Source of the DNA: Paraplanobispora takensis
Lineage (GTDB): Bacteria; Actinomycetota; Actinomycetes; Streptosporangiales; Streptosporangiaceae
Assembly (NCBI RefSeq): GCF_016863195.1
Contig: NZ_BOOK01000023.1
Coordinates: 1 to 58,983 of the forward strand
Reading direction: 5' to 3'
Length of the DNA stretch: 58,983 nucleotides
Each line of letters opens with the position of its first letter. Position 1 is the first letter of the stretch. Positions 25,431 to 36,237 of this stretch are shown here, one piece after another. The translations under genes were made by a program, and so were the position numbers. The notes under the pieces were generated by a model. It made no database searches, had not been told where the DNA came from, and saw nothing but the letters and a program-made list of their open reading frames with translations.

Positions 25431-26084
25431 TCACGCCTCCCGTACGACGCCGCCGATGACCGTGGCCACCATCCTGTCGACGGCGCCGGGCTCCGGGCGG
25501 GCGCCCGTACGGTCGGCGAACAGCAGGTGCGCGGCCCCGATCAGGGTGGGGGCGAGCATGTCGATCGCGGCGTCCTGCGCGATGCGGCCCAGGTCGCGCT
25601 CCGCGGCCAGATATGAGGCGATCATGTCCACCGCCTCCGTCAGGACCGGGACTCCGGCCGGCCAGGCCTGGCGCAGCCGGGCGCGCAGCTCGTCACGGAA
25701 GGTGACGAGGGCGACGATCGCCACGGCGACCGACTCGAACAGGGCCGTCAGCGCGGCGGCGAGGTTGCCGGCGACGGTGCCGGTCCCGGCGGACTCGCGC
25801 AGGGCCGCGGCCTGGGGGTCCATCCGCTCGATGCGGTCGAGCACGAACTCGGCGAGGAAGGCGTCGAAGTCGGCGAAGTGCCGGTGCAGGACGCCTTTGG
25901 CGCACCCCGCCTCGGCGGTGACCGCCCGGCTGGTCAGCGCGCTCGGCCCCTCCCGCAGCAGGATGCGTTCGGCAGCGCCGAACAGCTGCTCGCGCACATC
26001 CCTGAGCGCCACCCCTGTCGGCACCGCGACACCCCTCGCCTTCTTCCGGTCGGCCCGCCCGCGGACGAGTGGGCGCTTGCCCAT
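25431..26084 (-). CDS. TetR/AcrR family transcriptional regulator
   Basis: A 217-aa repressor-type protein. An unusually basic N-terminal arm (MGKRPLVRGRADRKKARG) precedes the helix-turn-helix (ILLREGPSALTSRAVTAEAGCAKGVLHRHFADFDAF). The C-terminal helices form the ligand pocket. ATG at 26084 lies inside the first of three operator copies, so bound repressor would block its own start region. Divergent from a methyltransferase gene that it very probably controls. Confidence 0.9.
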   Translation of the reverse strand: MGKRPLVRGRADRKKARGVAVPTGVALRDVREQLFGAAERILLREGPSALTSRAVTAEAGCAKGVLHRHFADFDAFLAEFVLDRIERMDPQAAALRESAGTGTVAGNLAAALTALFESVAVAIVALVTFRDELRARLRQAWPAGVPVLTEAVDMIASYLAAERDLGRIAQDAAIDMLAPTLIGAAHLLFADRTGARPEPGAVDRMVATVIGGVVREA

Positions 26085-26127
26085 TGATGAGTGGGCACTT
26101 GCCCACTACAGTGGGCGCATGCCCACT
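26068..26127. promoter_or_regulatory. triple palindromic operator between tetR and methyltransferase genes
   Basis: Three 18-bp copies of AGTGGGCrCwTGCCCACT: 26068-26085 (last positions degenerate), 26090-26107 and 26110-26127, with start-to-start spacings of 22 and 20 bp, about two helical turns. Copy 1 covers the tetR start codon and copy 3 the methyltransferase ATG. On the plus strand TTGATG (26084-26089), a 17-bp spacer coinciding with copy 2, and TACAGT (26107-26112) form a promoter whose predicted start is the A of the ATG, implying a leaderless mRNA. Confidence 0.85.
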
Positions 26128-26946
26128 GTATCGCGAGGGCACGTCCCTCCTCCCGCGCAGGAACCGCACCGCGCCCGGCGGATGGCCGAGTCGTTCGGCG
26201 TGGACGCCGAACGCTACGACCGGGCCCGGCCCCGCTATCCCGACGCCCTGGTGGAGCGGATCGTCGCCGCCAGCCCCGGACCCGACGTCCTCGACGTCGG
26301 CTGCGGCACCGGCATAGAGGCCCGGCAGTTCCAGGCGGCCGGCTGCACGGTGCTGGGCGTCGATCCCGACGCGCGGATGGCCGAGTTCGCGCGGCGTACC
26401 GGGGTCGAGGTCGAGGTGGCGACGTTCGAGGCCTGGGACCCGGCCGGCCGGACGTTCGACGCGGTCGTCGCAGGCCAGGCCTGGCACTGGGTGGACCCGG
26501 AGGCGGGCGCGGTGAAGGCGGCCCGGGTGCTGCGGGCCGGCGGCAGGCTGGCGGTGTTCGCGCACGCCTTCGATCCTCCGCCCCCTGTGGCGGAGGCCTT
26601 CGCCACGGTCTATCGGCGGGTGGTGCCCGACTCGCCGTTCGACGGCCGGCCGCCGGGGCAGGGCCCGGCCGTCTATCAGCAGATGTTCGCCACGTTCGCC
26701 GACGGGATCCGGGAGGCGGGCGGATTCGGCGACCCGGAGCAGTGGCGGTTCGACTGGGAGCAGTCCTACACCCGCGATGAGTGGCTGGACCTGCTGCCCA
26801 CGACCGGCGGCCTCACCCGGCTCCCGGCGGCCACGGTGGAGGAGGTGCTGGAGGGCGTCGGCGCCGCGATCGACTCGATGGGCGGCGCCTTCACGATGCC
26901 CTGCACCACGGTGGCGGTCACCGCAGTGCGGACCGCCACCGCCTGA
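26119..26946 (+). CDS. class I SAM-dependent methyltransferase
   Basis: A 275-aa Rossmann-type methyltransferase. Motif I is VLDVGCGTGIEARQFQAAG (about residues 60-78), the acidic motif II loop is LGVDPDARMAEFA, and FDAVVAGQAWHWVDPEAG is the methyltransf_11/25 motif IV region; WHW is typical of the trans-aconitate methyltransferase-like group. ATG at 26119 sits inside the third operator copy and shows no Shine-Dalgarno, in keeping with leaderless translation. Substrate is unknown; repression by the divergent TetR protein suggests a small-molecule inducer. Confidence 0.87.
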   Translation: MPTVSRGHVPPPAQEPHRARRMAESFGVDAERYDRARPRYPDALVERIVAASPGPDVLDVGCGTGIEARQFQAAGCTVLGVDPDARMAEFARRTGVEVEVATFEAWDPAGRTFDAVVAGQAWHWVDPEAGAVKAARVLRAGGRLAVFAHAFDPPPPVAEAFATVYRRVVPDSPFDGRPPGQGPAVYQQMFATFADGIREAGGFGDPEQWRFDWEQSYTRDEWLDLLPTTGGLTRLPAATVEEVLEGVGAAIDSMGGAFTMPCTTVAVTAVRTATA

Positions 26947-26959
26947 CCCACGGGCGTCG

Positions 26960-27304
26960 TCAGAAGTCGAACTCGGCGACCGGCCGCACCACGACCGTTC
27001 CGCCGTACAGAGCGCCGGGGCAGCGGGCGGCCCAGTCGAGTGCGACGTCGAGGTCCGGCACGTCGATGACGTAGTAGCCGCCCAGGAGCTCGCGGGTCTC
27101 GGCGAACGGCCCGTCCGTGATGGTCCGCTCACCGGTCCCGCTGACCTGGACCTTCGTGGCGGTGGTCAGATCGGCCAGGGATTCCCCGGAGACCCAGACT
27201 CCCGACTCCCTGACGGTCTTGTCGTAGGTCACCCACTCCTCGAAGGACGCCTCCTCGGCCCCCTCGGTCGTGTCGGGGCTGTAGATCAGCAGCATGTACT
27301 TCAC
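26960..27304 (-). CDS. orphan DGPF/YCII-domain protein
   Basis: A 114-aa YCII-family protein starting VKYMLLIYSPDTT, with the DGPF box as TDGPFAETRE and the following block GGYYVIDVPDLDVALDWAA. GTG at 27304 is preceded by AAGGAG. No sigma factor gene is adjacent, unlike the family member at 3002-3400. Upstream, however, lies a TGTCGA-N17-CGTCGTC arrangement like that reported for ECF42 promoters, so the sigma factor encoded at 1724-2977 may act here in trans. It ends 13 nt from the convergent methyltransferase gene. Confidence 0.86.
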   Translation of the reverse strand: MKYMLLIYSPDTTEGAEEASFEEWVTYDKTVRESGVWVSGESLADLTTATKVQVSGTGERTITDGPFAETRELLGGYYVIDVPDLDVALDWAARCPGALYGGTVVVRPVAEFDF

Positions 27305-27360
27305 GGTCCGGCTCCTTCGTCTGCCGTGGTGTCCCGTACGGCGGGGTCGCCGTACATGAT

Positions 27361-27390
27361 GACGACGAACGGGACACGACCGTATCGACA
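27361..27390 (-). promoter_or_regulatory. candidate ECF42-dependent promoter of the orphan DGPF gene
   Basis: Minus strand TGTCGA (27390-27385), 17-nt spacer, CGTCGTC (27367-27361), about 57 nt before the GTG start. This matches TGTCGA / CG(A/T)C, the ECF42 consensus as I remember it. Confidence 0.45.
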
Positions 27391-27605
27391 CGGCCGCGGA
27401 CTTTTTTCCGGACGAACTTCCCGGACGAATTTTCCGGACGGTCCGGGCGGGCCGCAGGACGGTCACCGAGACCGTGCGCGCCGTACTGGACGGACTCGGC
27501 GAGGTCTCCGAGCGGATCGGCGCGGTGGCCGCGACCGACTACGCCTGGACGCTCCCGTGGAGCCTGACCGGCGCGCCGGGAGCGGAGTCCGGCCTCCCGG
27601 CACCC
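27391..27605. other. gap with a possible gene remnant
   Basis: The gap between the two minus-strand genes is 301 bp (27305-27605); its right part contains the ECF42-like promoter. In 27440-27600 the plus strand reads as protein-like sequence (TETVRAVLDGLGEVSERIG then AATDYAWTLPWSLTG) without a credible start, and its frame runs on antisense into the next gene. It may be a decayed gene end or chance; I do not call a gene. Confidence 0.25.
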
Positions 27606-28166
27606 TCACGGCCAGTACGGCACGGCCTGCTCCGCCGCGCGGACGACGGCGCTTCCGTCGAGGGTGACGGCGGTGGTGCCGATGCCCAGGTCCTGCCACT
27701 CGACGACGAACTCGAAGGGACCGGGCGGCGGGAGCGGCCAGAGCCAGAGCTGCCGATCGCCCCGGTAGGACCGGTCGTCGTAGGCGGCTCCGCCCTCGGC
27801 CTCGACGAGCATCGGAGGCTGCGGCCGGTCGGTGGGGTGCGCCCAGCCGCGGAAGGCGTTCTCGGCCGTCGTGGCCCTGGAGCCGTCGGGGAGGCGGACG
27901 CCGAACTTCAGACCGGTATCGGTCGCGGCGAGGCCGGGAGCCGCGCTGTAGCCTCCGTCCAGGCTTGCGCACAGACCTTGCCAGGCCGCCTCGTCCAGCG
28001 GGCCCCGCCGCATGACCAGGCGCAGGCAGAGACTGCAGCCCTCGGGGAAGGCGAGGACGTGCTGCAGCACCAGGACCGCGCGGTCGCTCCTGGCGACGAA
28101 CTGCTGGATCGGTACGCAATGGCCGAGGATGTCGCCGGATGGTCCCTGCCAGGCAGCGGCGTTCAT
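27606..28166 (-). CDS. conserved actinobacterial hypothetical protein
   Basis: A 186-aa soluble protein with no recognised domain. It begins MNAAAWQGPSGDILGHCVPI, and the second half is rich in Trp/Pro/Gly (RQLWLWPLPPPGPFEFVVEW) with a final beta-rich segment. The pattern suggests a beta-sandwich and nothing catalytic is evident. ATG at 28166 is chosen because protein-like sequence ends there, although the frame is open upstream. There is no operon partner; the neighbour 28365-29198 is divergent. Confidence 0.6.
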   Translation of the reverse strand: MNAAAWQGPSGDILGHCVPIQQFVARSDRAVLVLQHVLAFPEGCSLCLRLVMRRGPLDEAAWQGLCASLDGGYSAAPGLAATDTGLKFGVRLPDGSRATTAENAFRGWAHPTDRPQPPMLVEAEGGAAYDDRSYRGDRQLWLWPLPPPGPFEFVVEWQDLGIGTTAVTLDGSAVVRAAEQAVPYWP

Positions 28167-28364
28167 GCACCCCACGATAGCCGGGCGGGAACGAGCGCGC
28201 AGGCCGGGCGATCTCCCGCGATCCGTCCGGGATGATCCGCCGTCGCCCGCCCTTGGCCGTGCCCGGCGACGCCTGGCCCGCCGCGTTCGGCACGTTCTAA
28301 ACCGGTGGTGCGGGGGCAGGCGGTTCACATAGCGTCGGGTGCTCGTCAGGGAAGGGGGCGGATC

Positions 28365-29198
28365 ATGACGGACGGCGACGGGGCGCGGGCCCGGCTCACG
28401 CGGGTGCTGGTGGTCGGCGACGTGCACGGCCAGTTCGAGAGGCTGGCCCGGTGGTCGGAGGCGGTACGGCACGCCCGCGGCCCCCTGGACGCCATCCTCG
28501 CGGTCGGCGACGTCGAGCCCAACCGCGACGAGATCGACGCGGCCGGGGTGCACGGCCCGGCGAAGTACCGCGCGCTCGGCGACTTCCCCGAGGTGGCCCG
28601 GCGGAAGCTCGACCTGGGGGCGCCGCTGTACTTCATCGGCGGCAACCACGAGCCCTGGCCGGCGCTGGACGCCGAGGGTCCCGGCTGGTGGAGCGGCGGC
28701 GAGGCCTACTTCCTCGGCCGGGCCGGGGTCGCCGAGGTCGCCGGGCTGCGGGTGGCGTTCCTGTCGGGCATCTACGCGCCCCGCGTCACCGACGTGCCCG
28801 GGGCCCCCAGAGAGACGATCAAGGACCGCAACTACTACACCCGCCAGGAGCTGGAGCAGGTGGCCGCGGCGGCCCGCCGGCAGGGACCGGTCGACCTCCT
28901 GCTCACCCACGACTGGCCCTCGGGCATCGCGGACCCGGACCTGGGCGAGCACGTCGGCCGCCCCGAGCTGCGGGATCTGTGCGAGCGCGTCCGGCCCGGC
29001 TGGTACTTCTGCGGCCACATGCACCGGCCGAACCGGGCCTCCATCGGCCCGTCCCGGGTCGTGTGCCTGGGCCACATCCGGTCCGGGCCCGCCGCGCTCG
29101 CCCTCCTGGAGCGGGAGAGCGGCGGGCGGACCGTCCTCGTCGAGGATCCCGCCCGCCGCTCTCCCGGCTCTCAGGCTCTGGCGGGGGACTCCCGCTGA
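28365..29198 (+). CDS. calcineurin-like metallophosphoesterase
   Basis: A 277-aa cytoplasmic metallophosphoesterase. Metal-binding motifs occur in order: GDVHGQ (residues about 17-22), VGDVEPNRDE (GDxE variant), GGNHEPW, THDWPSG and GHMHRPN. The GDVHG/GNHE arrangement resembles debranching-enzyme-like and Ser/Thr-phosphatase-like members. ATG follows GGAAGGGGG. It converges on metH with only 4 bp between stops and no hairpin. Substrate unknown. Confidence 0.85.
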   Translation: MTDGDGARARLTRVLVVGDVHGQFERLARWSEAVRHARGPLDAILAVGDVEPNRDEIDAAGVHGPAKYRALGDFPEVARRKLDLGAPLYFIGGNHEPWPALDAEGPGWWSGGEAYFLGRAGVAEVAGLRVAFLSGIYAPRVTDVPGAPRETIKDRNYYTRQELEQVAAAARRQGPVDLLLTHDWPSGIADPDLGEHVGRPELRDLCERVRPGWYFCGHMHRPNRASIGPSRVVCLGHIRSGPAALALLERESGGRTVLVEDPARRSPGSQALAGDSR

Positions 29199-29202
29199 CG
29201 CC

Positions 29203-32850
<3,648 letters not shown>

Positions 32851-32857
32851 CTGGTCA

Positions 32858-32938
32858 CCTCCGATTGTCGGAGGCGCCCTTGATGCGTATGAGCAGACCG
32901 AGCGTGGCGGGCATGGGCCCGTTGCAGCGCCTCTCGGC
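32858..32938 (-). ncRNA. S-adenosylhomocysteine (SAH) riboswitch of metH
   Basis: The leader RNA matches the ahcY-type SAH riboswitch. P4 pairs CCGAG (32937-32933) with CUCGG; P1 pairs GAGGCGC (32933-32927) with GCGCCUC (32877-32871); between them come UGCAAC, a GGGC-CCAU-GCCC hairpin, and the conserved CAUCAAGG before the P1 3' strand. The expression platform is a 7-bp hairpin CCUCCGA-CAA-UCGGAGG (32874-32858) that hides the GGAGG Shine-Dalgarno. It shares CCUC with P1, so SAH-stabilised P1 should free the ribosome site: a translational ON switch. Class recognised from memory of the Ralstonia example. Confidence 0.85.
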
Positions 32939-33091
32939 CTGGTTTTCGAGACTAGCAAGCGTGGGCGGCCCGCCGGAATGCCGTGGCCTCGATCTGCCAC
33001 CCGAACGCCCACGGCCCGGATCGGCCGCGGGCGTCCCGGCGGGCCGGTCACAGCCGTGCCCTCGTCCGGCCACGACCGTCACCGCCGGAGG

Positions 33092-33982
33092 TCACCGCCC
33101 CGCCCGGGGGTCGAAGTCGGCGACGTGGTCGGCCGCCCACTCCCGGAACGTCCGCGCGGGCGTGCCGGTGATCTCCTCCACCGCGGCGGTGACCACCTCG
33201 GGTTCCTCGGCCATCCTCGCCCAGCCCCGCAGCATGCCGTCCACGGCCGAGGCGTCGCCCCACGCGGCCAGCATCTGCTCGCGGGCGGTCCCGGCCGGGA
33301 TCTCCTCGAACCTCACCTGCCGGCCGATCGCCTCCCCGATGGCGTGCGCCTGCTCGATCTGGGTCACCGCCCGCGGGCCGGTGATCACATGCCGGGCCCC
33401 GGCGTGCCCGTCCTCCGTCAGCGCCCGGGCGGCCACCGCCGCGATGTCCCGCTCGTGGATCAGCGACCTCGCCGCCCGCCCGAAGGGCGCCCGCACGACG
33501 CCGCCGTCCCGGATCTGGGAGGCCCAGCCGAGGGTGTTGGCGGCGAACCCGGTGGGCCGCAGGAACGTCCACTCCGCGCCGGAGCGCGCGATCAGCCGTT
33601 CGATGAGCGCGTGGGATCCGAGGATCCCTCCGGGCTCCCGGGACGGATCGTCGGGGGCGTCGTCCGGGACCCCGTTGGCGGACAGGTAGACGATGCGGCG
33701 CGCCGATCCGGCGATCGCACCGACGGTGGCGGGCGCGGCGTGGTCGGCCGACAGGGTCGGCCAGAGCAGGAAGACGGACCCGGCCCCCTTCAGCGCGGCG
33801 TCCAGGCTCGCCGGATCGGCCAGGTCTCCGGCGACGACCTCGGCGCCGGAGGGCAGGGCCGCCGAGGCCGGGTCCCGGACCAGTGCCCGCACCGGCGCCC
33901 CCGCCTCCAGCAGGCGGGACACCACGTGCCCGCCCACCCTGCCGGTGGCCCCGGTCACCAGGATCACATCGGATTCGCGCAC
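33092..33982 (-). CDS. NmrA-like NAD(P)H-binding oxidoreductase
   Basis: A 296-aa Rossmann-fold protein of the NmrA/quinone-oxidoreductase-2 type (atypical short-chain dehydrogenase). Nucleotide motif VTGATGRVGGHVVSRLLEAG is at residues 8-27; later blocks GSVFLLWPT, RIVYLSANGV and FLRPTGFAANTLGWA mark the substrate region. GTG at 33982 follows AAGGGAAC. Upstream is a MerR-type 19-bp-spaced promoter and a long palindrome, so redox or electrophile induction is likely, but no MerR gene lies in the window next to it. Confidence 0.85.
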   Translation of the reverse strand: MRESDVILVTGATGRVGGHVVSRLLEAGAPVRALVRDPASAALPSGAEVVAGDLADPASLDAALKGAGSVFLLWPTLSADHAAPATVGAIAGSARRIVYLSANGVPDDAPDDPSREPGGILGSHALIERLIARSGAEWTFLRPTGFAANTLGWASQIRDGGVVRAPFGRAARSLIHERDIAAVAARALTEDGHAGARHVITGPRAVTQIEQAHAIGEAIGRQVRFEEIPAGTAREQMLAAWGDASAVDGMLRGWARMAEEPEVVTAAVEEITGTPARTFREWAADHVADFDPRAGR

Positions 33983-33986
33983 AGCC

Positions 33987-34019
33987 GTTCCCTTCGACGA
34001 TCGGATCATCGAAGGGAAC
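33987..34019. promoter_or_regulatory. 33-bp palindrome over the transcription start of the NmrA-like gene
   Basis: Perfect 11-bp outer arms GTTCCCTTCGA (33987-33997) and TCGAAGGGAAC (34009-34019), and an inner GATCgGATC core, giving one mismatched pair over 33 bp. It begins 5 nt from the GTG and includes the AAGGGA ribosome site. The predicted start of transcription (about 34011) falls inside, so it is more likely a DNA operator than an RNA hairpin. Confidence 0.6.
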
Positions 34020-34048
34020 GCTAGAATCTCAACCAAACTTGAGGTCAA
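34018..34048 (-). promoter_or_regulatory. MerR/SoxR-type promoter of the NmrA-like gene
   Basis: Minus strand: TTGACC -35 (34048-34043), a 19-bp spacer and TAGCGT -10 (34023-34018). The over-long spacer contains the dyad CTCAA-GTTTGG-TTGAG (34043-34028), the layout used by MerR-family activators, which untwist a 19-bp spacer. Confidence 0.65.
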
Positions 34049-34070
34049 CTGCCGCGGGCGGACCCGGCCG

Positions 34071-36116
34071 TCAGCGCAGGAACGCCGCCGCCACTCCTCC
34101 GTCGACGGGCACGTGCAGGCCGGTGGTCAGCGACAGCTCACCGCCGGTCAGGGCGAAGACCGCCGCGGCGATGTGCTCGGGCAGCACCTCGCGCTTGAGC
34201 AGGGTGCGCCGAGCGTAGAACTCTCCCAGCTTCTCCTCCTCCACCCCGTAGACCGCCGCCCGGTTGGCGCCCCAGCCGGAGGCGAAGATGCCCGAGCCGC
34301 GCACCACGCCGTCGGGGTTGACGCCGTTGACCCGGATGCCGTGCTCGCCCAGCTCGGCCGCGAGCAGCCGGACCTGGTGGGCCTGGTCGGCCTTGGCCGC
34401 GCCGTAGGCCAGGTTGTCGGGCCCGGCGAAGACGGCGTTCTTGGAGGAGATGTAGACGATGTCGCCGCCCATGCCCTGCTCGATCATCACCCGGGCGGTC
34501 TCCCGGGAGACCAGGAACGAGCCGCGCGCCATCACGTCGTGCTGCAGGTCCCAGTCGGCCAGGGTGGTCTCCAGCAGCGAGCGCGAAAGCGACAGCCCGG
34601 CGTTGTTGACCACCAGGTCCACCCCGCCGAAGGCCAGCACCGCCTGCCGTACCGCCTCGGCGACCTCCTCCTCGGAGGTCACGTCGGCCCGCACCGCGAC
34701 CGCCCTGTCCCCGGGACGGTGGGCCCCGGCGGCGATCTCGGCGGCGACCTTCCCGGCCGCGCCCGGGTCGCGGTCGGCCACCACCACGCAGGCGCCCTCG
34801 GCCGCCAGGCGCCGGGCGGTGGCCGCGCCGATGCCCGAGCCGCCGCCGGTCACCAGCGCGACGCGGGCGGCCAGCGGTTTGGGCGCGGGCATCCGGCGCA
34901 GCTTGGCCTCCTCCAGCTCCCAGTACTCGATGCGGAACTTCTCGGCCTCGTCGATCGGCGCGTACGACGACAGCGCCTCGGCGCCGCGCATCACGTTGAT
35001 CGCGTTGACGTAGAACTCCCCGGCCACCCGGGCGGTCTGCTTGTCCTTGCCGAAGGAGAACATGCCGATCCCGGGCACCAGCACGATCGCCGGGTCCGCC
35101 CCGCGCATCGGCGGGGAGTCCGGGCCCGCGTGCCGGTCGTAATAGGCCGCGTACTCCTCGCGGTAGGCGAGGTGCAGCTCGCGCAGCCGGTCGGCCACCT
35201 GCCGCGGCGGCGCGTCCGGGGGCAGGTCCAGCACCATCGGGCGCACCTTGGTGCGCAGGAAGTGGTCGGGGCACGAGGTGCCCAGCGCGGCCAGGCGCGG
35301 GTGCTCGGCCCGGGCCAGGAAGTCCAGCACCTCGGGGCTGTCGGTGTAGTGGCCCACCTGCGGCGCGTCGGTCGAGCACAGCCCGCGCACCAGCGGGAAC
35401 AGCTCGGCGGCCCGCGCGTGCCGTACGGCCGGCTCGACCGGCTCGTGGATCACCGCCCCGAACGGGTCGGGCCGGCCGTGCGCGGCGATGTGGGCCTCGG
35501 CGGTGCGGATGATCTCCAGGGAGTTGGCCTCGCACTCCTGCGACGTCGCGCCCCAGGCGGTGATGCCGTGCCCGCCGAGGATCACGCCGATCGCCTGCGG
35601 GTTGTCCCGCTTGATCGCGGCGATGTCCAGCCCGAGCTGGAAGCCCGGCCGCCGCCAGGGCACCCAGGCCACCCGGTCACCGAAGATCGCCCGGGTGAGC
35701 TCCTCGCCGTCGGCGGCCGTCGCGATCGCGATGCCCGCGTCCGGGTGCAGGTGGTCGACGTGGGCGGCCTCCACCAGGCCGTGCATGGCGGTGTCGATGG
35801 ACGGCGCGGCCCCGCCCCTGCCGAAGGCGCAGTGGTCGAAGGCGGCGACCATCTCGTCCTCGCGCTCCACGCCGGGGTAGACCCCCCTCAGCGCCCGCAG
35901 CCGGTCCAGCCGCAGTACGGCCAGCCCCTCTGCGGTCAGCGTGCCCAGGTCCCCGCCCGACCCCTTGACCCACATCAGCTCGACGTCCGAGCCGGTCACC
36001 GGGTCGACGGCGGTGCCCTTGGCCGAGGCGTTGCCACCGGCGTAGTTGGTGTTGCGCGGGTCGGCCCCCAGCGCGTGGGAACGGCCGAGCAACTGCTCAA
36101 CCGGCGACGATGTCAT
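34071..36116 (-). CDS. rhaEW: bifunctional L-rhamnulose-1-phosphate aldolase / L-lactaldehyde dehydrogenase (RhaEW type)
   Basis: A 681-aa fusion. Residues about 1-400 are a class II aldolase domain with NYAGGNASAKG, HLHPDAGIA and ILGGHGITAWG (zinc histidines). Residues about 420-681 are a short-chain dehydrogenase with nucleotide site VTGGGSGIGAATARRLA and catalytic YGAAK. The aldolase cleaves rhamnulose-1-phosphate to dihydroxyacetone phosphate and lactaldehyde; the second domain oxidises lactaldehyde. Same architecture is known from Bacillus and actinobacteria. ATG at 36116 follows GGGGGA. The 121-bp gap after rhaI may hold a separate promoter but none is convincing. Confidence 0.93.
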   Translation of the reverse strand: MTSSPVEQLLGRSHALGADPRNTNYAGGNASAKGTAVDPVTGSDVELMWVKGSGGDLGTLTAEGLAVLRLDRLRALRGVYPGVEREDEMVAAFDHCAFGRGGAAPSIDTAMHGLVEAAHVDHLHPDAGIAIATAADGEELTRAIFGDRVAWVPWRRPGFQLGLDIAAIKRDNPQAIGVILGGHGITAWGATSQECEANSLEIIRTAEAHIAAHGRPDPFGAVIHEPVEPAVRHARAAELFPLVRGLCSTDAPQVGHYTDSPEVLDFLARAEHPRLAALGTSCPDHFLRTKVRPMVLDLPPDAPPRQVADRLRELHLAYREEYAAYYDRHAGPDSPPMRGADPAIVLVPGIGMFSFGKDKQTARVAGEFYVNAINVMRGAEALSSYAPIDEAEKFRIEYWELEEAKLRRMPAPKPLAARVALVTGGGSGIGAATARRLAAEGACVVVADRDPGAAGKVAAEIAAGAHRPGDRAVAVRADVTSEEEVAEAVRQAVLAFGGVDLVVNNAGLSLSRSLLETTLADWDLQHDVMARGSFLVSRETARVMIEQGMGGDIVYISSKNAVFAGPDNLAYGAAKADQAHQVRLLAAELGEHGIRVNGVNPDGVVRGSGIFASGWGANRAAVYGVEEEKLGEFYARRTLLKREVLPEHIAAAVFALTGGELSLTTGLHVPVDGGVAAAFLR

Positions 36117-36237
36117 GAAATATCCCCCAAACAAATGAACATGATCTCAACAGCGGGTGCCTCCGGGCGGACGGGCGCTCCTCGGACAAGCGCTCCCCCA
36201 CCGGACAGGACCCCGCACCTCAAGCGCCGCAAGCGCC

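Noticed and set aside
24078-26946. P450, TetR and methyltransferase as a small biosynthetic cluster
   Set aside because: The genes are on different strands with separate control and no core biosynthetic enzyme or ferredoxin; the operator array links only tetR and the methyltransferase.
32851-33060. Cobalamin riboswitch upstream of the B12-dependent metH
   Set aside because: No B12-box-like sequence or long leader; the pairing pattern fits the SAH class instead.
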